64,000 bases of DNA from Tetmemena sp. SeJ-2015 (taxonomy: Eukaryota > Ciliophora > Spirotrichea > Sporadotrichida > Oxytrichidae), in assembly GCA_027382625.1 (NCBI GenBank), contig JAJKFJ010020708.1, forward strand, positions 62,001 through 126,000, read 5' to 3'. Made by a program: the position numbers and the translations under genes. Positions 1 to 11,575 of this stretch are shown one piece after another. The notes under the pieces were generated by a model. It was not told the DNA's origin. It was given only the letters and a program-made list of their open reading frames with translations, and ran no database searches. Every line of letters starts with the position of its first letter. The stretch's first letter is position 1.

Positions 1-30
1 CAGACATCACGCACTCAATATTCATAATGA
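1..30 (+). CDS. 3' tip of an F-box/LRR-like family gene (partial)
   Basis: The first ten codons, read with TAA/TAG as Gln, give QTSRTQYSQ and then TGA at 28-30. The same codons end the family member at 11576-12766, and DNA similarity between the two places continues about 130 bp past the stop. The window therefore starts inside the last exon of a paralogue whose body lies upstream. Nothing more can be said about its function than for the rest of the family. Confidence 0.6.
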
Positions 31-761
31 ATTTTTCGATGTATATGAAAATATGAGTTGCTAATTGGTGAATTATGACGAAAAGGAAAATAAATTAAAA
101 TTTTATGAGATCGAATTCAATCATTATTAAAACTTCTTTTGCGAAATGTTACACCTTGGAGGTAAATAATCAAATATCAAATCTTGAATAACCAGAGATC
201 AATTTAACATTCTACAGAATTGATGGTGACAAGCAAAAGCCTTAAACTATAAAACTCATATGCGCAAATTTGTAAGTTTACTGAAAATAAATACTTAGAT
301 ATAATAGAAATTACTCAAGATTGAATAATCCTATTTATTAAAATATTATTTATAATTACTTAATAATTTAAAATATCTAATTGCAATTATTTAAATTTAT
401 TAATACTCGGAAATTATTAAATTAAAAAGTTTAAATTTATGACCGTGTCGAGGCACCAAAGTCGGCTTGTCAAAGGGTAGGGTAGAATCGATCTAATCTA
501 GTATCCATTTTATAATAGTGTAGAGTATTTAATTGAAAAGTGCATGTGTTATGGTGAACCCTGAAGCCTTGAGAGAAAAATGCTACTCCTAAGTTGAATC
601 TCCTGACCATATATTAATGATCACCTCTATTCAGAAGATAGGGCCCATAGGAGAAATGATCGTTATTAAAATATCTAAGGGATGATCTATAAGGATATGT
701 TTTTTAGTTATAACTTGGAGTCTCTTGCGGATATTGTATTTCAGGCAAGACCACTGGCATT
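31..761. other. Intergenic DNA with a GC-richer repeat block
   Basis: Bases 31-160 are the 3' flank shared with 12767-12890. About 300-440 is pure AT-rich spacer. From about 440 to 720 there is a GC-richer block starting near GTCGAGGCACCAAAGTCGG that has a diverged relative at 16640-16900. No open coding frame of note was found. Confidence 0.5.
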
Positions 762-783
762 CAAAACCTCATTATGCCATGAG

Positions 784-846
784 ATGATAATAAAGTCAAA
801 ATAAGTTGTGTATAATTAATTTCTTTATTAATACTTATAATCATGC
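784..846 (-). repeat. TBE-like left terminal inverted repeat
   Basis: Reverse complement of the right end at 3607-3669 and of the end at 30216-30278, including the AAAATAAGTTGTGTATAA core. Just outside lies CAAAACCTC (762-770), which reads as GAGGTTTTG on the other strand, a decayed telomere-like tract. Confidence 0.8.
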
Positions 847-949
847 TAAATTTTAACCCTAAACAGGCAATCTAAAGTCTTCTAGGAAGTGACCTTGACG
901 TCTGTCTCATGTTTCTCTGAATTTTATACCTTTAAGTGTTTCTTCTATC

Positions 950-1640
950 TCAGATAACTGAAGTGTTGGTTTCATAAGCTGCTTGATTATTCTTAACTTG
1001 TCAAAGTTCTGATACCTTGTCTATCTTACAATGTCTTGTTGTGAATTATATGCATCATCTTCACTTCACACTAGTAGTATTCCTCTAGTTTCATATCGCA
1101 TTCAAGTATGATTGCAACTATAGACCAAATGTCCCACTGCACTGAACCGTTGAGCCAAGTCTGTCTCTATGGAGAGTAGCCTGCAGTTCCTTGCACCGAT
1201 GCTTCATCAATGTTTTCTCTTCTTACAACTCTGTTGAAGTCTATGACAGTTGCTCTGACTGGTTCAAAGTTTATCATGATGTTCTCTGGCTTGAGATATC
1301 TGAATCCCAACTCATGCAACTCCATCACTCCTCTAACGAGGTCAGTGAGAATAGCAGTAAGCTCGTACTTGTTGCGCCTCGTGCTGAGAAATCTCATAGT
1401 GTGATCTCCCATTTAGGAAGGCGAATGGCGATGTAATCATGATCGATAAGAACAGCAGCAAGATGAGCTTCAAGCTTTTGTCCCTAGCCTCTCTCAACAC
1501 TGTCAGTACTTTCAGGAACTCAAAACTTTACAAGGCATTAGTAAGAGAAGATCTTATAAGCATACTCTTCTTTATTGGTTGTGTCTCTTCACTTCGCAAC
1601 AGCAAGGTCGAGATATTTTGAGCACACTCTTATAAGATCT
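950..1640 (-). pseudogene. TBE-like protein-kinase ORF, inactivated copy
   Basis: Same protein as the better copy at 29278-30117. It reads LSTRRNKYELTAILTDLVRG, then LHELGF, then LKPENIM, then VIDFNRV, and after a TAG read as Gln continues RQTWLNGSVQW to a TGA at 950-952. Relative to the other copy a short deletion removes the catalytic HRD: GFVHRDLKPEN has become GFRYLKPEN. Several frameshifts lie at the N-terminal side (about 1450-1640) and again near the C-terminus. The N-terminal charged region of the other copy is absent. Kinase-type ORFs of this kind are known as the third ORF of hypotrich TBEs; loss of the catalytic Asp makes this copy non-catalytic. Confidence 0.8.
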
Positions 1641-1732
1641 CACTATTAAAAAGTAAGACTTTAGCTTCGTTCGGATCTAGATCAATAATAATAAATTTGA
1701 TTTTCAAATAGAACAACGAGTACTCGAGCAAG

Positions 1733-2530
1733 ATGGTGCAAAACTTGAATGTTAAGCGATTAAGAGTGGAAGCGCAAGAGTTGAGCAAACAGGTTCCGAA
1801 GCAAGAAGACCTCTACAGGTACCTCACTTAGCAAGGTAAGAAGCTCTCATGCTATGAGTAACAATAATCTTAGTTTGGTTTGATCCTTCCGACAATGTAT
1901 GGAACAAAGATCTCGTTCCTCAAAGCAATTCTTGCTGATGAGAAGAAAAGCTCTCAAAACAATCGATGTCAACATGATAGAGATCCCAAACTATCCTGAG
2001 ATCTCAGTCACTAAATATGTATGACGATGCGATGGAGATCCGGAGGTTGCTCTATTCCTTCCTAACAAGGAACAACTCTCAAACAAGTTGCCAGAACGAA
2101 GGTTCTTCTTTGGCGTCCTTGCTACTGTACGTGCAGAGTACCTCAAAGAGATCATTGAAGATGCACACAGGAAGAGATTCTAAGTAGAGGAGAACGACCC
2201 AAAGAAGCAAGGAATAGTTATCAGCGACGAATGGTTTGAGCAGCTTCAGAAGTATCCCTACTTCTCTAGTAAGTTTTAGAGTTTAACTGTGTAGAGAAAC
2301 CTGGCACTGGCATCTACTTAATGAAGGAGAGAGCAAAGGTATTCAGAGCACGGAAGCAAAATACAAGCATCGAGTTGAGCAAGCGTCTATCACTATACAA
2401 ACTTAGGGACGACGAGATGCACATAGATGCGGGAGCAGGTTCGAAGATGAGGAAGCTAGGTCCATCTGGCCCAACAGAAGAGAGAAAGGAACCTCTTAAG
2501 AATCCCTTCTTCCCAGATAAGCAAAAGTGA
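1733..2530 (+). pseudogene. TBE-like small ORF (p22 type), frameshifted copy
   Basis: Starts MVQNLNVKRLRVEAQELSKQ and reads to about 1945, then shifts frame into IPNYPEISV, PERRFFFGVLATVRAEY and GIVISDEWFEQLQKYPYFS. An in-frame TGA lies near 2022. A 26-bp intron (2269-2294) must be removed to join YFS to KKPGTGIYLMKERAKV and reach the TGA at 2528-2530. The protein is clearly related to the intact ORF at 22474-23186 (PELKFFYSVFSTLRGEY, NVPNFPELSV), with the intron in the same place. No domain of known function is recognised; the family is known only as a TBE-encoded protein. Confidence 0.75.
2269..2294 (+). other. 26-bp spliceosomal intron in the p22-type ORF
   Basis: Begins GTAAGT and ends GTGTAG. 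It interrupts a Lys codon after its first base (A|AG). Removing it puts YFSKKPGTG in one frame. The divergent element at 22 kb has an intron at exactly this codon and phase (22683-22714). Confidence 0.75.
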
Positions 2531-2667
2531 CTTAAGTCAGCATTAAGTTAAGCTTAAATACTTTTCCTAAATATTCACTCTACCTTATCTCGCACATAAC
2601 TTTGTCTTCTCTTCTTCCACTCTCTTACAACTACTCACTATTAAATCCTCTGTATCCGATAGCTTAA

Positions 2668-3500
2668 TCAATGCATCAAGTGATAGAGCAGCAGCTTCTT
2701 ATAGTGTCCCTTAACTAAGTTCCAGCAGTAAAACTCAATGCCGTTGAACTCTGGCGAGTATGGAACATTAAAAACAGGAGTGATGTTCAACTCAGCGTAT
2801 GCCTTCTTCGCTTCCTTTGTCTTGTGTACGCTGAGGTTGTCAACGAGTAGAACGATCTCACCGTCTGCGATCTTCTCTCTGAGCTTCTTAAGGAACAAAA
2901 CATACTACTCTCGCTTTATAGAGCGAGGATGAAGGACATAAGCTTCTAAGCCTGAGTCTTCGCTGATTCCTGCAAGTAACGCACTTGTAGTTATATTACT
3001 TTTACTCGTAAAACTTCTTATGTTATCGTGCTTCTTGTACCAAACTCTTCTTCATGAAGGTGTTGTGTGTGAACACAGCTTCGTCAGCACATACAAACTT
3101 CACGCTATCCTTCTCACACCTGAGCAGCTAGTCGTAAATATATTTCAGATTATTATAATAAAATGGCTTAGTGAAGTCTATAACGCGCTTCACTCGATTC
3201 ACAGTTTTGTACGTTATGCCATTTCAACGATAGATGTTTGCTACAGTCTACGGAGAGATCTTGAGATAAGGAAACTATCTAGGGAAGATCTTCGCGCGCT
3301 ACTCCAAACTGAAGTGCGCTTAGTGGCGAAGAGTTTGAGGATCAATCAAATAATTGATGTGCACATCTTGAAACTTAGAAGTGCGATGAGGAACAGCTGC
3401 AACTCCTAACTTTCTCATCTGCAAAGCAACTTTCAAATGCGAGAGTATAGTGCGCGCTGGCACTCTCAACATTTTTGCGATGGAGTTGATGTTGAGAGCT
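2668..3500 (-). pseudogene. TBE-like DDE transposase (42-kDa type), frameshifted
   Basis: Read from the - strand: a helix-turn-helix-like N-terminus (INSIAKMLRVPARTILSHLK), a second DNA-binding region (ISPQTVANIYR, then after a frameshift GITYKTVNRVKRVIDF), and the catalytic core. The three acidic positions are seen in FVCADEAVF, LLVDNLSVHKT and YSPEFNGIEFYCWNLVKGHY, the last being the Tc1/IS630-type 'NxIE..W..VK' signature. Stop TGA is at 2668-2670. At least two frameshifts (near 3230 and near 2980) break it. The residues are intact but the frame is not, so it is a pseudogene unless the shifts are sequence errors. Confidence 0.85.
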
Positions 3501-3606
3501 GGCTATTACTACTGATAAGGGTGACTACATCCATACCTTAAAGTCAAAATGAAATTGAGATAGGATGGATCATGTAGTTATTTTTGAGTAATTTCGCGTT
3601 TGACTC

Positions 3607-3685
3607 GCATGATTATAAGTTTTAATAAAGAATAAAATTATTCTCAACTTATTTTCACTTTCTTATCATATTAAGAGGGTTTTTA
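3607..3685 (+). repeat. TBE-like right terminal inverted repeat with G-rich end
   Basis: Contains GCATGATTATAAG and, at the outer end, CACTTTCTTATCATATT shared with the ends at 20703, 30216 and 51447. It is followed by AAGAGGGTTTTTAATG, a degraded G4T4-like tract. Confidence 0.8.
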
Positions 3686-4770
3686 ATGTTTTTTGGCTTC
3701 TAACTCGCTATAGAAAGGGAGGCGATTAAGCTATTTCAACTGTCCCCAAGTTTAAATTCCCTTCTATGTTATTTTAACATTTACTGATTTAATTAAATTC
3801 TTAAACTATGAAAATTATAGCATTCAAATTTACAGACTAAAGATTATATGCTAACTCTCGAGTTGTTTCCTATCATATAAAAAAATAAAAATTGCATCAG
3901 ACCATTATATATTGAAATTAGTTTATATAGAATTAATGTTAATTGACTAATGAAAGTTTGAAATCAGCAGCTGAGTTTGAATGAAATCAAAATTTTTTTA
4001 AGACTTGTTATAATCTTTCATAAATTAATATTTGGAAATACTAAATTCATTTTAATAACTTTGAACTAATTAAAAAGCTGTTCAAAAATGTAAAATTTAT
4101 CTACTTGAGATATTAAAGTTAAATCTAATTTATCTTCATTTATATTTTATTTTAGTTACAAGTATAAGAGGTATAGAGCTAATAAAAATTATTAAATTTA
4201 TGCATTTAATTATTTCAGCTCCTTCCTTTGAGCTGCACCATTTTCTAATTCTCTAAAAATGATTAAGCGATCATTACTTCCCCTTTTTCTATAGAATCTG
4301 CTTGAGAACGTTAGTATCCCCATTGATAATAGACTTAAACTATTGAGAAGTTGTTTATTAAATATACTATCTCTAAACGAAATTATTATTGTATTATCAA
4401 CTTACCTTTAATTTTTATTCAATTATACAAAGAAAGCGATATTTAACTTTCGATAATTTTTCTCTTGAGAAGATATATTCTAAAAGAAAGGTATTATGTT
4501 TTTAAATAAATGATTGCATTTACACAAAAATAGAAGAATGAAAAGAAAATCAGTAAAACTTAAGATAAAAAATATAAAGTTCTTCAATTATTCAAATAAA
4601 TTAAAGTTATTCAAGAGTATTTAGGAGTTTTATTCTTTTAATTAAATCATATTGACAAATTTAAAGAAATCTTAAAACTAGTAAGCGTATATAATCAAAT
4701 ATAGATTAAATATTCAAGCTATAAATTAAAAAGCTTGAGAATTGGTTAGTAATATTTTATTATTATAAAT
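3686..4770. other. AT-rich spacer
   Basis: About 1.1 kb of AT-rich DNA between transposon copy 1 and the first family gene. I see no convincing coding frame, RNA gene or repeat. Confidence 0.5.
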
Positions 4771-6144
4771 ATGGGTGTAGGGAGCAGTTGTGTTGGGATA
4801 AAACAACAAAGGAGAATAAAAATTGCCTAGTTTCCTATAGTGAGGCTCCCAACTGTTTTAAGAAGGGAAATCTATGAGTATTTAAATTATCAAGAGCTCA
4901 TTATTAAGGTTGCTTTAATAAGCTAATGAGAAAGATAGCTAGTCTCTATAGAGTCTTACTATTTTACAAACTCTTTGATCGCATTAAATTTCTCAGAATA
5001 GATGACAGATAAATAAGAAAAATTAATCCTAAAAAAGCTTTAATGGTTTTAAAAGAAAAAAAGGTTACCTTTAAAACTCCAACACTTTAATTTCATCAAA
5101 TTACCATTTACAAAAGACTTCACCTCCTTTAAACTTTTAGAATATACTTTGAAAATTAGAGGAAATGATTAAATAAATACAGTATTAAATCTTAACAGCT
5201 AGACGTATGAATCTCAATTCATGCAAAATATAGTCAGCTTTAATAATCTTTATTTTTCAAAAGTAACGATTTAAGAAGTAGAAAATTTTGACGGGAAAAT
5301 CTTTTACGAATTACTAAAAAAGTCATTAATTTTGAAACTCAATAAGTGCAAAATAATTCTAAATAAAGTTGATGAAGATTTTTAGGAACTTAAAAATTTA
5401 GGCTCAGTTAGACTTATACTTAAAGATTGCCTGTTTTATAATTTGAGGTATTTGTATTCTCCTATTAATTTTTACAAAATGATCGGAACATTAAACTTAG
5501 ATTTCGAATGATCTTGAGAGAGAATTTGACATTTCAAAGTTCTTTAACAAATGTAAAATATCAAGTAAATAAAATTAAATAGTTTTATTTTGCTTTGCTC
5601 CGAATATACAATTTTGTTAGCAGAAATGAAATTTTTACATACCTTTGTGATCAAATCGACATCGAACAAGGGCGAAGATTTTTTGAAGATAATAAATGGG
5701 TGCATATACATAATAAACTAAAGGATGAGCTCTTAAAAGAGTTACTCTATGTTAAATTTTGATATTCAAGATAATTGTCAAATAGTATATCTAAATGAAG
5801 TCTTAGAAAATATTTTAGATCTGCTAGATGAGATGAAGGCTATAAATTCTCAACTGGAGATAGTTTTTAATTTTAAATTAGACTGTTTAATACTGAGTAG
5901 TTAGTATTTTTTATTAAAATAAAATGGGCAAATAGCAGAGGAAGCATCTTATTTTTGGGAAGAAAGTAATTTAAATGAGTTCAGTATCTCAATTGTAGAT
6001 GAGGAATTGAGTCAATAGTATAAAAGTATTAGGTTATTGAAATCTACAGGAATCTTCATTGATTCATCCTGCTTTCATAATGAGACTTAACTCCCGCGAA
6101 TAAGATTCTAATTTTATCCATTAAGTCTTAATTTCGCATGTTGA
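4771..6144 (+). pseudogene. F-box/LRR-like family member I1 (subfamily I)
   Basis: Starts MGVGSSCVGIKQQRR. An F-box-like motif LPTVLRREIYEYLNYQEL follows at about residues 25-60, then a conserved linker (LQWFQKKKRLPLKL) and LRR-like repeats such as ILKLNKCKIILNKVDEDFQ. The C-terminus ends in TGIFIDSSCFHNETQLPRIR and TGA at 6142-6144. In-frame TGAs at 4927 and 5509 and at least one frameshift after 5510 disable it. At the 4927 position the paralogue at 18628 has GGA (Gly), so this TGA is a substitution, not a recoded codon. F-box proteins usually link substrates to SCF ubiquitin ligases; that role is inferred from the motif only. Confidence 0.65.
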
Positions 6145-6770
6145 AGATAAAACATAATTAATAATTTTAGTAAAGAATTCTTTAAAATATTTAATAATTT
6201 TAATTTTCTTGAATTATAAATTTATAAATTTCTAAAATCCATTTAATTTTTGCTATAAATTAGCTTCTAAACTTAATAAAATTTCTTAAAAGACATCTGC
6301 ATTTAAATAATAAGAATCAAACATATATTTTTTAATTAGATTTATTTAGCTTATCTCATTCATATTTCATAATTTATATTTACAATATTAACTTCTATTT
6401 TGAGTTTGGTAACATGTTAAAAAATTAATGGTGATATAAAGTTATAATGAAAACTTATCCATCATGAATATGATTAAATTTTTTGATTCTCCTTTTACCT
6501 TGCAGATGATTTTATATTCATGCTATTACAGAATAAATAAACATATGTTTCACAAAAATATATTTATAATTTTTTTGTGAAAAATGCAACAATATAAACA
6601 GACGGCTATTCTTAATCATAAAATATTTATCACCGACCATTAAATAAATATATTCTGACCTTAAAATTTCTTTTATTACAATTTGAATATTCAATTAAAA
6701 AGATATATTAAGAATGCGTCCTATTTAATTTACAAATAATAAAATACATAAAATAGGAATTAAAAAACAT
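6145..6770. other. AT-rich spacer between family genes
   Basis: About 620 bp of AT-rich sequence between two + strand family members. No supported features. Confidence 0.5.
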
Positions 6771-8282
6771 ATGTAAGACTATTATTATTCGGATGACGAT
6801 GATTATGAAAATTTAAATATGGTGCTAAAATATTCCTATGAAATGAGAATGTTAAATCCATAAGATGAATAAATGGCTCCTTTCGAATAATATTAGTGCA
6901 AAATTTAGTTGCCCAAATTCCTTAGAATTCTAGTTTATAGTTATTTGTAGTTAAAGATGCTTACCACAAAAATAGGTTCCTTAAGTCTAGAAGAAAGATA
7001 AATTATAGAAAAATCAAGCATTTTACTTGATGGAGAGCTCAAGCTTCCTGATATTAATATAGCTGATGATTAATTTTACCATCATATGGAGTCACTCAAA
7101 AAATTATAAAAAGTTTGATAAGATCCGCTGATTCTTAGAATGTACAATAGAGTAAATATATTTTTACCTTCAAAATAAGATTACATACAAATTGAAGAGA
7201 TATATAATCATCTTAATATCATTTTGAATTAGATAGAAAGAAATGTCATAGTAGATATAAGTGTGCATCAGTGGTCTAAGGATTTGTTTTTGGAACTTCT
7301 AAACTTCTAAAAAGTATAATTCAATAAAGTTGTCATCCTAAAATTAAGGATCAATTTATTTGAGTTTAATTGCATTGCAAAGGCGTTTAAGACTATCAAA
7401 ATAATCGAATGCGATATTTAATAGTCTCGTAACTTTTCTCCCAAGGATGAAATAAACTAATATCGACTGAGATGCCTCAAGGATAATAAAACTTCTCACT
7501 TGGATGATGATTTCTAGAAATATCCTGAATTTTTTAATAAAATCTTATCAAAATTAGAAGAATTGAAACTCTACACATCCTCTAAGTTTTTTACATTGAA
7601 CCAAGAATTTCACCCTGAAATAAGGGGACTAAAAACCTTAAAGATTGTCTTTCTAAAAGAATAATAAAGTGACCTCTATCACTCTTTGCTAAGTTGTCTC
7701 AGCTAAATGTCAAACCTTGAATAATTAATTTTGAAATTAAATTTCTCGGGCCTTAGTAGGTTCTCTGAAGTTTATAATTATTTATACTAGGTATTAACAG
7801 AAAGACATTAATTAGAATTATCTCTAGAGAGAGTTGAAATATAAATTGCAGGGAGAGATTAGATTATATGTATGAATTACCTACTTGATAAGATTTCTCT
7901 TTTCTAAGGAAAGGCTTTAAACTCACTAATAATCAGAATCGGTAAGAATAGCAAGTTACTGCTGATGAGCTCGCTTTTCAAAGTCTACCAATATAAGCAA
8001 TACGAATTTAAAACAAATTCATTTTTAGCTAAGCCTTAAAAAGAGTACTCAGTAAAGTCCTGTGAGATTAAATTTGTTGATGGGAGCTAAAGGTACAAAA
8101 ATAAATATGATTTTACTGTATAAGATCTGAGATTGAATCCATTGAATAGGCAAATAAATATAGTATTCAGCAGATTAGATGAAAATACAATGGGTCCTAA
8201 GATTATGGAGTATCTTGCTATGGTGTTGGAACATTTTGAGCATTTAAGAAATAAGTTACTCATAGAGCCTAAATTCACTTGA
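6771..8282 (+). pseudogene. F-box/LRR-like family member A (subfamily II), one in-frame TGA
   Basis: A 504-codon frame from ATG 6771 to TGA 8280-8282. It has an acidic, Tyr-rich N-terminus, an F-box-like motif LPKFLRILVYSYLQLKML, the family block LILRMYNRVNIFL, then LRR-like repeats (LSKLEELKLYTSSKF, QMSNLEQLILKLNFS, HQLELSLERVEIQ) and the conserved tail NTMGPKIMEYLA. It is collinear with the intact member at 58839-60293. The only disruption is an in-frame TGA at 7116-7118 (codon 116), where the paralogues have Phe (TTC). This makes it either a young pseudogene or a readthrough case. Confidence 0.75.
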
Positions 8283-8512
8283 ATATATAGCATCTTAATT
8301 TCATTAACTTATTTAAACCTCAATAAATGATGATATTATTTTAATTAAAAATATTTTTTTCTAATATAAGTAAATGAATATATTAAATATAAATATGAAA
8401 TTATTTATAAAGTTCTTCAAAACAAGAATACTATACGTTTAAACAAAGAAATAAACCAGACTGATCATTTATTTAAATTTTCATTAATAAAAATTAACTA
8501 CTTTATAATATA

Positions 8513-8869
8513 GAGTTCAAAAACTTTTAACTGCCTCGCATCGCTGCCTTTAACTCAAGTCCTTTCCGATCCATTATTCCTAATCTTAACTTCTGGACTA
8601 TTAAAATATCTGCCAATATTTTAGAATAATCTGAATTAAAAATTGCAGTTAGCCCAGAGTTTGAATCCCACCTCCATACAGAAACATATGAGTAAGATTT
8701 TTTGGAGGTTACGTTAGTATTAAATACACTGCTTCTGATAGTTTTAATAATTTAATTCTTTGATCAAAGTAAAATTCCTCCTAATTTATTGGACGATTGC
8801 CTCTCTTGTGAAACTTTTCAGTATTCAGAAATTAAGCATCTATTGTTTGAAAATATTGACAGGTCTTGA
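8513..8869 (+). CDS. Uncertain open stretch, possible family remnant
   Basis: About 118 codons without TGA, beginning EFKNFQLPRIAAFNSS and ending LLFENIDRS before TGA 8867-8869. The LPR start and Leu-rich middle recall the F-box/LRR-like family, and it lies between two members. No ATG suits the start and no clear alignment was found. The remaining spacer 8870-9325 shows nothing supportable. Confidence 0.3.
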
Positions 8870-9325
8870 AATTGAAGTAAGTTAAATTATAATAAAACTA
8901 ATATGGAAGTGTATTCTTTGACTGATAATTTATAGAATAAAGCTATTAAGTTTTAAGTCATAAAAATAATGGGAATTAAGAATCCATCTATTAAATAATT
9001 CTGAAAAATGTAAAGCAAATAATTAAGATATAAGATAGCTGTCACCCATCTGAGCCACTCGTATTTATTTCTTAATCAAATTACAATTAAATTAATTAAA
9101 TATAAAGCATAAATAGATTTAATTCATAATGCTACTTTAAATAATTCAAACTAATCATAAGATTTTGTGAGAAGAAAAATTCAGAAAAGATAATATCAAG
9201 TATAACATAAATTTATAGAATAAATAAATTATATTAAATTTTATGATAATTATAAAACGAAATATTGAATAATTTATAGATGAATTGAATATTCAAAACC
9301 AACATTTATTACTTTAAATTAAAAA

Positions 9326-10659
9326 ATGTTTTATGAAATAATTAATTTATTATTTGCAATGATATCAATCTTAAACAGACTTCAAGTTTACAAATTCTTA
9401 GATCTAAGGAATGATAGTAAACTAAATCTAACTACTATCAAAGAAGGATAAAAATCACGTTTTGCATTCTGAATTAATCAGAGAAGAAGCAGTCTTGAAA
9501 CTTAAACCAATCACTAAAACAAACATAGAACGAATGAAGAATTTAGCCTAAAAAAATTATCAAGTGTTTAGAGAAGATATATTTAATAGCTACACTTTTA
9601 AAGTGTTCAATCATTGTGAACTACAAATATTTTAACCTAAAATAAGGACATTAATTAGTTCTATCAAACGCTTTTAGCATTCTTGAAAGACTCAGAAAGA
9701 GTAATAAAACTAGATGTACTAGTCTCTTGCAATAAAGAAAACACTCTAGAGCAAATAATTAACTCTCAAAATCTCTTAATACAAAATTTAAGGATCTTGT
9801 AATCAGACATTTCAATTAACTAGCTCATGTAGCTTTCCTAGTTTACGAAAGCAATTAAAATAAGCACAAGTTTTATTACGCATAAAGAAACAGAACTTAC
9901 TCATTTAAGAACTTCCGCTCTAGAATCCTTTGAAGATCATGAATCTAAAATTCTCCAGTATGAGAGAGTCTTATGCAGTGAAGGCACTCAATAAATGTTT
10001 GAAAATTTGAAGACCCTCTCTCTAACTACCAGTTCAAACTTCATAGACTATTTTCTGCTCTCTAATTTCTACTTTCTTTCTCTGGATACAATATTTCTGA
10101 CTTTCCAAAACTTGAATTAAGATGATCTATACCCAATATTTAAAGGAGTGTTCTCGTAACCTTCTTTGAAATATTTGAAAGTTAAAATGCTTCAGACTCT
10201 AAAGAAAAATTTAATAAAGGAGATAACGGAAGTGATTCAAATAAATATAGATGGATTAGTCCTTCACGATAATGATGTTCCCTATTTTGATCTTTGCTTA
10301 GAAATATGTGATAAGAACTTTAAAATGAGTACTATTTTGGATTTATTTACCAGACTCTCAGGAACTGCAATTAGGAAAATGAAAGTGGAGCTGTCGCCTA
10401 ACAGTAAACTGAAAATTGAAGCAGAAAAATTTAAAATAATGCTAAGTAGAGAAGGATGATTTTACCTGAGAAGAAAGTAAACATTTTTAAGGAGTATCAT
10501 TTTTAAATCAAAGATCCTGAGATGGCAAGTTATCTCAAAATAAGTTACTCAAATTAAAATAGGCAAGGAGAAATTTTTCATACAATTAAGTTTCAGAATA
10601 TGTTTTCTCACTCCTCAGTGGAACTAGAAATCAAATTTTATGAAATTTCAGTTAAATGA
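9326..10659 (+). pseudogene. LRR-like family member F, frameshifted
   Basis: The N-terminal frame (MFYEIINLLFAMISILNRLQ) ends at a TGA after about 48 codons. The body is open from about 9660 to 10457 in another frame with Leu-rich repeats (MFENLKTLSLTTSSNFIDYF, QPSLKYLKVKMLQTLKKNL). A one-base shift at about 10455 leads into MILPEKKVNIFKEYHFQ and the TGA at 10657-10659. The long open body and position in the tandem cluster make it a decayed or mis-assembled member rather than chance. Confidence 0.6.
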
Positions 10660-11575
10660 ATTAATTTTTAGACTTAAAATAGATTGTCTTTAATTTTGAA
10701 TATAGTTTAAATCCATATTTTTTTAATTAGATGCAATTCAAGATTAGATCTTAATTATTATTATTTTATAAAGAGTTCAATTTGAATTAACTAAATGATT
10801 ATTAATTTATTTTTTTAAACTTTTTTCTGAATGTTATTTTTTATTCTAATTAAGTAATTTTAATTAAAGGTAGATATCTTATGTGATATAACTCCATGAA
10901 AATCTTAAATCAAAATTCTATAAATAAATATGCTGAAAAACAGTTTTATCTCATTTCAATTAAAATATTTATTTTATTTTTTGAATAAAGATAGAGCATA
11001 TATATATAATAATATAACTGCATATGATTATTACATTTTAATTTATTGAGTGTATTAAAATTATAACAGTAATCATTATATATTTTAAATTGAATAAATA
11101 AAAATTATATTATCCTTAAAATTAAAACTCACTAATTTAATTTATAATTATAGGATAAATGATTTCATCAAATTTTATATTTCTTTAATATAATATTATT
11201 TAGGACATTTTTAATTATCTTTAAATATATTTTCTCTTGATCAAATTATTTGAATAAATTTAGGTTATTAATATTTTTAATTAATTATATGTAATTAATT
11301 AATTCAAAATTTGATAGTTTAATTCTTAATCCTTAATGAATTAGCAAATACAACTATTGCATAAATATCTTGAAAGAACTAAAAAATATTCTTTTAAGAT
11401 TAATTATCCTACAAATTAAACTAGCCAAGAAAGTATATTAAAAATATTAATTGCTCCAGAATTAAATTATTATAAGTAGAGCTTATAATGTATACAAATT
11501 TTATTTTAAATATTCAATATTATGTTATAACTATTTAAAAAACATTAAAATTATAAATTTAAATTCATATTAAAG
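10660..11575. other. AT-rich spacer
   Basis: About 0.9 kb of extremely AT-rich DNA with no supported features. Confidence 0.5.

Larger units (their letters stand above)
762..3685. mobile_element. TBE-like transposon, copy 1 (complete, decayed)
   Basis: This element of about 2.9 kb has near-identical inverted terminal repeats (784-846 and 3607-3669) bordered outward by degenerate G4T4-like tracts. Inside are three ORFs in the arrangement described for hypotrich telomere-bearing elements: a protein-kinase ORF (-), a small ORF of the '22-kDa' type (+) and a DDE transposase of the '42-kDa' type (-). All three carry frameshifts or lost catalytic residues, so this copy is inactive. Assignment to TBE rests on ORF content plus the telomere-like ends; the exact outer boundaries and target-site duplication are not clear. 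Confidence 0.8.

Noticed and set aside
1191..1621. Plus-strand ORFs opposite the kinase pseudogene
   Set aside because: They are antisense shadows of the kinase reading; the - strand gives kinase motifs shared with the copy at 29.3 kb.
3020..3409. 129-codon + strand ORF
   Set aside because: Antisense to the DDE transposase, whose catalytic motifs are on the - strand.
8640..8690. tRNA-like T-loop text (GAGTTTGAATCCCACC)
   Set aside because: No matching acceptor, D or anticodon arms in the preceding 60 bases; it lies in an open coding-like frame.
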